A stretch of 64,000 bases of DNA, taken from CAZRVH01 sp964624905 (GTDB lineage: Bacteria; Patescibacteriota; Gracilibacteria; Peribacterales; Peribacteraceae). Under the pieces are notes generated by a model that saw only the letters and a list, made by a program, of their open reading frames with translations, was not told where the DNA came from and made no database searches. Where the stretch lies: the NCBI GenBank assembly GCA_964624905.1, contig CAZUYK010000001.1:1-64000 (forward strand), read 5' to 3'. Shown one piece after another: positions 42,122-48,562 of this stretch; position 1 is the first letter of the stretch; every line of letters starts with the position of its first letter. A program made the translations under genes and the position numbers.

Positions 42122-42718
42122 ATGAAAACCCCCTCTTTCGCATTGGCTTTTGTCCTTGCCTCCGTCGCCCTCGCCGGATGCTCCTCCCCCGTATCCCAAG
42201 ACCAGGCGGACCTCCTGAAGAACCCGCTCTACGCTCGTTACTACTACCAGGACCAGGCTGACATGATGGCGAACTACAACATCCAGAACGACCCCATCCT
42301 GAAAGACTCGGAAAAGAAAGGCGTTATCGAAAGCGTCCGGACGCGAGCGCTGGAACACTTGAAAAATGCCAATGCGAAGATCAATGCAAGTCGCCGCGGT
42401 GGCTTCATGAGTGATAAGGATTACGCAGCCGGTAACGTCCTCCTCGCGGACGGAACCTTGTACTTCGGACAGGATTTCAACACCCTGCCCGGACCGGAGG
42501 TGTACGTGTACGCATCCATGCTCCTGGACCCGCGCGATGGCAGCGGCTCCGTGCTGTTCCCCGACGAATCCGCCGTAAACCTTGGACTGCTGAAGTCACC
42601 GTACGGCGCGCAGACCTACGACATTCCCGCCGAACAGAAAGACAAGGCATTCCGCCTCGTCGGACTATGGGACAAGCGCCTTGGCAGACTGTTGGGATTC
42701 GCCCAGCTCTCGCAGTGA
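42122..42718 (+). CDS. DM13-domain lipoprotein, 198 aa
   Basis: Lipoprotein signal MKTPSFALAFVLASVALAGC (lipobox LAGC). After ~70 charged helical residues the C-terminal ~110 residues match the DM13 domain: AAGNVLLADGTLYFGQDFNT, then GPEVYVYASMLLDPRDG. DM13 is a small beta-sandwich seen in surface proteins and proposed as an electron-transfer or ligand module. Canonical Cys in the DM13 core is absent here. Start from the TACAAT box and signal peptide. It ends against the convergent DsbA-like gene. Confidence 0.78.
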   Translation: MKTPSFALAFVLASVALAGCSSPVSQDQADLLKNPLYARYYYQDQADMMANYNIQNDPILKDSEKKGVIESVRTRALEHLKNANAKINASRRGGFMSDKDYAAGNVLLADGTLYFGQDFNTLPGPEVYVYASMLLDPRDGSGSVLFPDESAVNLGLLKSPYGAQTYDIPAEQKDKAFRLVGLWDKRLGRLLGFAQLSQ

Positions 42719-43315
42719 TCAGAGGCGGGCACCGACCCCCTTCTTCGCTTCGTCAATCGCGGCGCTGATGGCAGCCAAAGTGCTCTCGACCTTCTTGCCG
42801 TTCACGAAGAAAGTGGGCGTACCGGCCACTCCAAGCTCTTTCCCTGCGTTATATTCCGCCTGGATGGTGGGGCGCTTGATATGCGACTTTGTGCAGCGTC
42901 CGAAGAGTTCCATATCGAGCTTTAGCTGGGTTGCCCATTCGGTAAGGGCAGCGGGAGAAAGCGTGGTTTGGTTCGTGAACACAAGATCGATGAACTCCCA
43001 GAACTTACCCTGATCCGCGGCGCATTCGCTGGCTTCGGCCGAAATCATGGCATAGGGATGGATGGCCTGCAGCGGGAATTGCGCGAACTCGAAGCTGATC
43101 TGCTTTCCGTACTTGGCGATGAGCGGCTTCACGATGAGTTCTTGCGCCCCGCGGCACGAAGGACACTGCAGGTCCCCGTACTCGGTGACGGTAACCGATG
43201 CTCCGGAGTCGGTGGACGGGTGTGCCCCGCGCGATGATTCCGCGGAGAGACCGGTCGTATCGACGCAGGCGGTAAGGATGACGAGGGGGGCGATGAGGGA
43301 GAAAAATTTCTTCAT
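42719..43315 (-). CDS. DsbA-like thiol-disulfide oxidoreductase lipoprotein
   Basis: 198 aa from Met at 43315 (MKKFFSLIAPLVILTAC, lipobox LTAC). Thioredoxin-like fold with inserted helical domain: EYGDLQCPSCRGAQELIVKP carries the redox pair CPSC, FEFAQFPLQAIHPYAMISAE and the cis-Pro loop GVAGTPTFFVNGKKV follow. Family members form or rearrange disulfides in exported proteins, which suits the many Cys-containing secreted proteins here. A TAGAAT box lies 28 bases upstream of the start. Convergent with the DM13 lipoprotein with no gap. Confidence 0.92.
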   Translation of the reverse strand: MKKFFSLIAPLVILTACVDTTGLSAESSRGAHPSTDSGASVTVTEYGDLQCPSCRGAQELIVKPLIAKYGKQISFEFAQFPLQAIHPYAMISAEASECAADQGKFWEFIDLVFTNQTTLSPAALTEWATQLKLDMELFGRCTKSHIKRPTIQAEYNAGKELGVAGTPTFFVNGKKVESTLAAISAAIDEAKKGVGARL

Positions 43316-43425
43316 GAAAAAGAGGAAAAAGATGATCGTACTCATTCTAGCCTATCAGACGGACATTAAGGAAATAGTAAGAAATTAACGCGGTTCATCC
43401 CTAGCCCTGACCCCATCCCCAACCC

Positions 43426-43431
43426 TATACT
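43426..43431 (+). promoter_or_regulatory. -10 box TATACT of dnaX, leaderless type
   Basis: TATACT ends 6 bases before ATG 43438; upstream is C/A-rich without a -35 box. Confidence 0.6.
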
Positions 43432-43437
43432 CACCGC

Positions 43438-44916
43438 ATGTCCCTGTATCGCGTCTACCGGCCCAAAACCTTCTCCGACGTCGCGGGACAGGAAGCGATC
43501 GTATCGACCCTGCAACAGGCCATAGCGCAGGACAAACTGGCGCATGCCTACCTATTCGCCGGAACGCGCGGAACCGGAAAAACGACCATCGCGCGCATCA
43601 TGGCGAAGGCTATTTTGACGCACGGCATGCAAGACGAGACGCTGAAGCGCCAGGTCATCGAGGCCGTGGAAGACGGAAGCTTGGTGGATCTCACGGAAAT
43701 CGACGCGGCGAGCAACCGCGGCATCGACGATATCCGCAGCCTGCTGGAAAAGATCCAGTTCACGCCCGTGGTGGCGAAGGCAAAGGTCTTCATCATCGAC
43801 GAGGTGCACATGCTCACGCGCGAGGCCTTCAACGCACTCCTGAAAACCCTGGAAGAGCCGCCCGCCTACGCGTACTTCATCCTGGCGACGACGGAAATCC
43901 ACAAGATCCCCGCCACCATCCAGTCCCGCTGCCAGCGATTCCTATTCCGCCAAATCGGCATCGAAGACATCGTGGGACGACTGAAGTACATCGCCGCGCA
44001 GGAGAAGATCGATATTGATGAAGAGGCGCTCGCCGCCATCGCCCGTCACGTAGGCGGAAGCATGCGCGACGCCGTGTCGCTGCTGGACCAGCTGCGCTCG
44101 CTCCCGACCGTCACCATCGAGGATATCCGCCAGCGCATCGGCGAATCCGGCCATGCGCACGTGGCGCAGATGATGGACGCGTTGGCGGGCGGCGACCGCG
44201 CGGAGATCCTGCGCATTATCCGGGAGCTGGAAGCGACCGCCGTCCCCATGGAAACGTTCCTGAGGATGCTCCTGTCGGAAGCGCGGACACGCCTCCACGG
44301 GGCGATCGAACGGGGCATGGAAACGCAGACGTCGCTGCAACTGATGGATGCGCTTCTGGAAGCCGCGAAGGACGTGCGCATCGCGCCCGTGCCGGGACTC
44401 GTGGTGGAATCCGCCTTGCTGTCTCTGTGCCCCACGGACGGCACGCCGATGCCCGCCCCAGCGAAGAAAGCCCCTGCACCCCCTGCGCCAACTCCCCCAC
44501 CCGTAGCAAAACCCGTCGAAGCGGCCCCCGCTCCCCCGGCCGCCCAGCCCGCCCCGCAGGCGGCGACGGCGAAAGCGGAAGAACCCGTTGCCGCGGGAGA
44601 CATCTCGCTGACCGACGTCCTGAAAGCCTGGCCCGCGATCGTCGACGAGGCGCAACCGCCGTTCGTGCGGATGTCCCTGAAGAACGGGCAGCCGGTGGAT
44701 GTACAGGGAAACACCATTGTCGTCCGTTTTACGTCGACGTTCCACAAGGACAAGGCGAGCAGCGCGGAGAGCGGTTCAAGCATCGAGGACGCGATCAAGA
44801 AAACGCTCGGCGCGCCCCTGAAGGTAAAATTCACCATGGATGCGGACGGCCCCACGCCGAAAGCGCCCGCAGGCGAATCCGTGAACCTCGCCGAAGCCGC
44901 TTTGGATGTCTTCTAA
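43438..44916 (+). CDS. dnaX: DNA polymerase III subunit gamma/tau
   Basis: 492 aa. Clamp-loader AAA+ ATPase: SLYRVYRPKTFSDVAGQEAI, Walker A FAGTRGTGKTTIARIMAKA, Walker B VFIIDEVHML, SRC motif PATIQSRCQRFLF. The zinc module usually found just after Walker A (four Cys) is missing: the segment between AKAILTHGM and EIDAASNRGIDDIR has none. Domain III is present to residue ~330, then a Pro/Ala linker (KKAPAPPAPTPPPVAKP) and a short C-terminal tau-like domain (TDVLKAWPAIVDEAQPPFVR). No frameshift site was noticed. Confidence 0.95.
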   Translation: MSLYRVYRPKTFSDVAGQEAIVSTLQQAIAQDKLAHAYLFAGTRGTGKTTIARIMAKAILTHGMQDETLKRQVIEAVEDGSLVDLTEIDAASNRGIDDIRSLLEKIQFTPVVAKAKVFIIDEVHMLTREAFNALLKTLEEPPAYAYFILATTEIHKIPATIQSRCQRFLFRQIGIEDIVGRLKYIAAQEKIDIDEEALAAIARHVGGSMRDAVSLLDQLRSLPTVTIEDIRQRIGESGHAHVAQMMDALAGGDRAEILRIIRELEATAVPMETFLRMLLSEARTRLHGAIERGMETQTSLQLMDALLEAAKDVRIAPVPGLVVESALLSLCPTDGTPMPAPAKKAPAPPAPTPPPVAKPVEAAPAPPAAQPAPQAATAKAEEPVAAGDISLTDVLKAWPAIVDEAQPPFVRMSLKNGQPVDVQGNTIVVRFTSTFHKDKASSAESGSSIEDAIKKTLGAPLKVKFTMDADGPTPKAPAGESVNLAEAALDVF

Positions 44917-44960
44917 TCCTTGATTGCATTGATTCCCTTGTTTTCTTTGATTCCCTGATC

Positions 44961-45545
44961 ATGGACCCCTCCGCGCAAAAACAACATCTCCGGGAATCCA
45001 TCAAGGAACGCCTGAAGCACCTGCCGATGAACGAACGCGTCGCGGAAAGCAGGACTCTTTGCAAAGAACTGCTGCACGCGCTGCCGAAAACCCCGCTGGT
45101 CATCTCGACCTACCTGCCGACGCCCAACGAAGCGGACGTGACGGACGCGCTGAAGGCGCTTCTGGCCCAAGGCTGCCAACTCTACGGACCGTCATCGGTG
45201 GGGCAGGGATTCGAGTTCCGGCAATTCCAATCGATGGACGAACTCATTCCGGGCCGCTTCGATATCCGGGAACCCCTGAGGAGCAACCCCGAGTTGAAGC
45301 TGGAAGACGTGGACTACGTATTCGTGCCGGGCGTGGGCTTCGACCGCAAGGGGCGCCGCCTGGGGCGGGGCAACGGAGGGTATGACCGCTGGCTGCAGAA
45401 GCTGCGCGCCGTAAACTCCAAGGTGAAAGTCTGGGGCATCGCGTTCGAATTCCAGCTGACCGACGACGTCCCCGTCGAAGCGCACGACCAAATCATGGAT
45501 GGTGTCTTTACGGCCAGAGGGCTTATCGAGACGCCGCGTCCGTAA
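44961..45545 (+). CDS. 5-formyltetrahydrofolate cyclo-ligase
   Basis: 194 aa, from ATG 44961 (MDPSAQKQHLRESIKERLKH). Family motifs: basic N-terminal helix, LVISTYLPTPNEADVTDALK, and the ATP/folate site VFVPGVGFDRKGRRLGRGNG followed by GYDRWLQ. Converts 5-formyl-THF to 5,10-methenyl-THF with ATP, a one-carbon step next to glyA's product. 44 bases after dnaX and probably in its transcript. Overlaps the convergent lipoprotein gene by 23 bases. Confidence 0.92.
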   Translation: MDPSAQKQHLRESIKERLKHLPMNERVAESRTLCKELLHALPKTPLVISTYLPTPNEADVTDALKALLAQGCQLYGPSSVGQGFEFRQFQSMDELIPGRFDIREPLRSNPELKLEDVDYVFVPGVGFDRKGRRLGRGNGGYDRWLQKLRAVNSKVKVWGIAFEFQLTDDVPVEAHDQIMDGVFTARGLIETPRP

Positions 45546-46239
45546 GTGTGATGCTTTTCGCGATTGTTTTGAGGAGATCCCTGTTCGCCACGACCTCCGC
45601 GGACGCCGGATTCAACTGCGTTTCAAGGTATGCGCGCACGTCGATCGCGAGGAAGTGGAATCCCCTGTTGGGCCAGGCGGGAACGGGCAGTTCCGGGCGG
45701 GACGCGGGAAACGCCGCGGTCATCGCCGCGATCTGCGCATCGGTAAGGGGAAACGGCGTCACGCCCGCAACGACGACGAAGTCCTTTGGACGAAGGAGGA
45801 CGATCATGCTTTGAAGGAAGTCCATCGCCGCATCGGGCACCCCGTAGCCGACCGCGGTCACGATGATCGCCTCTTCATCGGCGCGAATCACGTCGCACAG
45901 CATCGTCTTGCGGGTGTTCACGGGCAGGAACACGCGATTATCCTTCAGGATATCGCAGGATTTCGTCGCCAGGAGCGTCTCGCGGATCTTCGGCGTGATG
46001 GTCCAGTCCCCGACCCCCACGGACTTTTGGTGATACGGAAAAGACGAGGCGAACATATGGGACTTCGCCGTTTTCAAAAGATACTCCGCGTTCTGCTCGC
46101 GCTGGATCACTTCGTCGGGATACGTGAAACGCACGCCCAGCTTGGCCAATTCGATCTGCTGCGGCCCCGCGACGGAAGCTTGGCAGGCGGAGAGGAGTGC
46201 GATGCTACAGATTGCGAGAACGCTTGGGCTTCGTTGCAT
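45523..46239 (-). CDS. Lipoprotein of unknown function, 238 aa
   Basis: Lipoprotein signal MQRSPSVLAICSIALLSACQ (lipobox LSAC). The mature domain is beta-rich with GVRFTYPDEVIQREQNAEYL near the start, a pattern seen in PsbP-like or small secreted domains of CPR bacteria, and a Cys pair (KSCDILKD, TMLCDVIR). No sure family. A TACAAT box ends 10 bases before the ATG. The 3' end overlaps the convergent cyclo-ligase gene by 23 bases. Confidence 0.72.
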   Translation of the reverse strand: MQRSPSVLAICSIALLSACQASVAGPQQIELAKLGVRFTYPDEVIQREQNAEYLLKTAKSHMFASSFPYHQKSVGVGDWTITPKIRETLLATKSCDILKDNRVFLPVNTRKTMLCDVIRADEEAIIVTAVGYGVPDAAMDFLQSMIVLLRPKDFVVVAGVTPFPLTDAQIAAMTAAFPASRPELPVPAWPNRGFHFLAIDVRAYLETQLNPASAEVVANRDLLKTIAKSITLTDAASR

Positions 46240-46249
46240 GTCGAAACGG

Positions 46250-46255
46250 ATTGTA
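46250..46255 (-). promoter_or_regulatory. -10 box TACAAT, leaderless type
   Basis: Minus strand, ends 10 bases before the lipoprotein ATG at 46239. Confidence 0.55.
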
Positions 46256-46257
46256 GC

Positions 46258-46349
46258 TTGGTAGGAATGTAGGTTGAGTAGGAATCCGTTGATAGAAACA
46301 TCTCACTTTGTTGTAACAACACAGTGACCCTACTAACCTACTTTCCAAC
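46258..46349. repeat. Imperfect inverted repeat with GTAGG words, copy 2
   Basis: TTGGTAGGAATGTAGG and GTAGGTTGAGTAGG on one side, CCTACTAACCTAC and TTTCCAA on the other. Related to the perfect repeat at 33624-33665. Located between two divergent promoters. Confidence 0.5.
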
Positions 46350-46405
46350 TTACCTAACCCCCTGATCAACAGAACAGCACAACCACTCTTGTCACATTGA
46401 TACCC

Positions 46406-46411
46406 TACGCT
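46406..46411 (+). promoter_or_regulatory. -10 box TACGCT of glyA, leaderless type
   Basis: TACGCT ends 11 bases before ATG 46423. Confidence 0.5.
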
Positions 46412-46422
46412 ACCATCCAGCC

Positions 46423-47682
46423 ATGCCCATGTACGACGCACTGCAGGCCCAGGACAAAGCGGTTTTTGACGCGCTGATGGGCGAGATGCGCCGCCAGAAG
46501 GAAGGCGTGGAGCTCATCGCCTCGGAGAACTACATCTCCCCCGCCGTCATGGAAGCCATGGCGACAGTGTTCAACAACAAGTATTCCGAAGGATATCCGG
46601 GCAAGCGCTACTACGGCGGCCAGGAATACACCGATATCGTGGAACAACTCGCCATCGACCGCGCCAAGCTGCTTTTCGACGCGGGCCATGCCAACGTCCA
46701 GCCGCACGCGGGAGCCCCGGCCAACGTCGCGATGTACTTCGCGCTCTTGGAACCCGGCGACACGGTGATGGGTATGGACTTGAGCCATGGCGGCCACCTG
46801 ACGCACGGCCACCCTGTCACCTACCTTACGAAGATCTTCAAGTTCGTGCGCTACAAGATGAAGGATCCGGAGACAGGCGAAATCGATTACGACGAAATGC
46901 GCCGCGTGGCCCTGGCCGAGAAGCCGAAGATGATTTTGGCGGGATTCAGCGCCTACCCAAGGGAACTGGACTACGCGAAAATGAAGGCGATCGCCGACGA
47001 AGTGGGTGCCTACACAGTGGCCGACATGGCGCACATCGCGGGCCTGATCGCCGGCAAGGCCCTGCGCAACCCGTTCCATGATGGCTTCGACGTCATCACC
47101 ACGACGACGCACAAGACGCTGCGCGGACCGCGAGGGGGCATGATCCTCACGAGGGACGCCGAACTGGGCAAGAAGATCGACAAATCCGTCTTCCCGGGCT
47201 TCCAGGGAGGACCCATCATGCAGATGGTGGCGGCCAAGGCCGTCGCGTTCGGCGAGGCGCTCCAGCCAGAGTTCCAGGACTATGCGAAGCAGGTCATCAA
47301 GAACGCGAAGCACCTGGCCGACTTCTTCATGAAGAACGGTGCCAAGCTCGTTACCAACGGAACGGACAACCACCTCATGCTCATCGACTGCATCAAGAGC
47401 TGGGATATCCCCGGCGGCGAAGTGGAGCATGTGTTGGACCGCGTCGGCATCACCCTGAACAAAAACATGATCGCCGACGACACGCGCAAAGCGATGGATC
47501 CGTCCGGCGTGCGCTTGGGAACCCCGGCCATCACCACCCGCGGCATGAAGGAGAAAGAAATGGAGATATTGGGACAGTTCATGCTCGATGCCATCCACAA
47601 CCGATCCGACGAAACTGCGCTCAAGGAACTCGGAACGAAGGTAAAGGAGTTCTGCCTAGCCTTCCCGGTTCCGGGTATCTGA
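46423..47682 (+). CDS. glyA: Serine hydroxymethyltransferase
   Basis: 419 aa, full length. PLP fold-type I enzyme making glycine and 5,10-methylene-THF from serine. GVELIASENYISPAVMEAMA, SEGYPGKRYYGGQEY, GMDLSHGGHLTHG and the PLP site TTTTHKTLRGPRGG with Schiff-base Lys230 are all present. In a genome with few biosynthetic pathways it supplies one-carbon units for dTMP and formyl-Met synthesis, together with the cyclo-ligase 1 kb upstream. Single-gene transcript; the RNA element follows. Confidence 0.97.
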   Translation: MPMYDALQAQDKAVFDALMGEMRRQKEGVELIASENYISPAVMEAMATVFNNKYSEGYPGKRYYGGQEYTDIVEQLAIDRAKLLFDAGHANVQPHAGAPANVAMYFALLEPGDTVMGMDLSHGGHLTHGHPVTYLTKIFKFVRYKMKDPETGEIDYDEMRRVALAEKPKMILAGFSAYPRELDYAKMKAIADEVGAYTVADMAHIAGLIAGKALRNPFHDGFDVITTTTHKTLRGPRGGMILTRDAELGKKIDKSVFPGFQGGPIMQMVAAKAVAFGEALQPEFQDYAKQVIKNAKHLADFFMKNGAKLVTNGTDNHLMLIDCIKSWDIPGGEVEHVLDRVGITLNKNMIADDTRKAMDPSGVRLGTPAITTRGMKEKEMEILGQFMLDAIHNRSDETALKELGTKVKEFCLAFPVPGI

Positions 47683-47769
47683 CACTGAGATTGGCAAACC
47701 GTCAAAGCTTGCTTCGGACGAGTCTTTTGGAGGGCAAAGGAGGGCTTAGACATGTGTATACATATTGTA

Positions 47770-48007
47770 GTCGTACGACAAGTTCATGGCTTGCAACAGC
47801 CGTCTTCGTTGCGAATACAAAAAGTGTACGTATGCTGACCTCAGTCCCGCCCCTTCACACCACCTTCTCAAACTTCTGAAGAGAGAAGCTTGATCACAAA
47901 AACTTTCGCACTCGTTCCCCCCGGGCACACATTGCTACACTTTTGCAACACGCTGGGTATTGGTCACGTGCTTTGCGGAGTCACCGTGATCAGACTTCTC
48001 TTTTTTT
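47770..48007 (+). ncRNA. Structured non-coding RNA, copy 2 of the two-copy family
   Basis: Between glyA and dgkA, no coding frame. Box 1 CGCCCCTTCACACCACC (47848-47864) matches copy 1 at 16 of 17 bases. A closing stem GAGAAG-CT-TGATCAC (47883-47897) with GTGATCA-GA-CTTCTC (47986-48000) encloses box 2 CTCGTTCCCCCCGGG (47911-47925) and a TTGC-TACACTTTT-GCAA hairpin (47931-47947). The closing stem's 3' strand runs into seven T, so stem and terminator are one. Upstream hairpins: GTCGTACGAC, GGCT-TGCAAC-AGCC, TTCG-TTG-CGAA. The stems of the two copies pair with quite different bases, which supports conserved structure. The 5' end is inferred from a TATACA box near 47758. Confidence 0.62.
47986..48007 (+). 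terminator. Terminator at the end of ncRNA copy 2
   Basis: 3' strand of the long closing stem, GTGATCAGACTTCTC, followed by a run of seven to eight T. Confidence 0.7.
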
Positions 48008-48012
48008 ATGCA

Positions 48013-48099
48013 TGAAAGACAACCCTCCGGGTTTTCTTTCATGAGCTATCTTTCCGGCAAGGCGTGTCTCCACTTCGGGCGGAGCCCTCGTTCGACACG
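48013..48099 (+). repeat. 87-base structured dispersed repeat, copy B
   Basis: 82/87 identical to copy A (37168-37254, minus strand). Inner stem is GGGC-GGA-GCCC here and GCGC-AGA-GCGC in copy A: a C-G pair has become G-C, a compensatory change. Directly follows the terminator of ncRNA copy 2 and precedes the dgkA promoter by ~50 bases. Confidence 0.85.
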
Positions 48100-48149
48100 A
48101 TTATTTTGATATGTCAGTTCGAGCGAAGCGAAAACCGTATTTTTCATGC

Positions 48150-48155
48150 TACACT
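48150..48155 (+). promoter_or_regulatory. Extended -10 TGC-TACACT of dgkA, leaderless type
   Basis: ATGC-TACACT ends 8 bases before ATG 48164 and rejects the in-frame ATG at 48146 that lies on the box. Confidence 0.6.
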
Positions 48156-48163
48156 CGGGCAAC

Positions 48164-48562
48164 ATGCGCTACACACTGCGCCGCAGCTTCGGCTTTGCCT
48201 TCACAGGCCTTCGTCATGCCTGGAAAAAGGAACGGAATCTCCGTCTCTTCGCCAAATGCTACGTTCTGGTCCTGATCGCCGGCCTGTATTTCCGATTGCT
48301 GACATGGGAATGGATCGCGGTCCTAGGCGCAGGCCTTGGCTTCATGATCGTGGAGCTGCTCAATACGGCCATGGAACGCCTCACCGACGCGTTGGATGCA
48401 AACCGGAAGCTGGACGGCACCACGGGCTTCCACCCCCTCCTGAAAGCGACGAAAGACGTGGCGGCGGGCGCATCGCTCATCTGCCTAATACTGGTCATCG
48501 CGATCCTGGCACTGGTGTTTTACCCGTACGGACGGATCGTGCTGGGATTGATCACGCGATGA
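48164..48562 (+). CDS. dgkA: Diacylglycerol / undecaprenol kinase (DgkA family)
   Basis: 132 aa from ATG 48164 (MRYTLRRSFGFAFTGLRHAW). Three TM helices; the first loop has KERNLRLFAKCY, and the active-site motif is VELLNTAMERLTDALD with the conserved Glu and Asn, then KDVAAGASLICL. Gram-positive members phosphorylate undecaprenol and recycle the glycan carrier, which suits the many polyprenyl-dependent transferases here; Gram-negative members use diacylglycerol. It converges with the next gene without a gap. Confidence 0.92.
   Translation: MRYTLRRSFGFAFTGLRHAWKKERNLRLFAKCYVLVLIAGLYFRLLTWEWIAVLGAGLGFMIVELLNTAMERLTDALDANRKLDGTTGFHPLLKATKDVAAGASLICLILVIAILALVFYPYGRIVLGLITR

Noticed and set aside
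44427..44960. Upstream extension of the cyclo-ligase frame inside dnaX
   Set aside because: Arg/Pro-rich shadow of dnaX in another frame; a programmed frameshift product was considered, but no slippery site or homology supports it.
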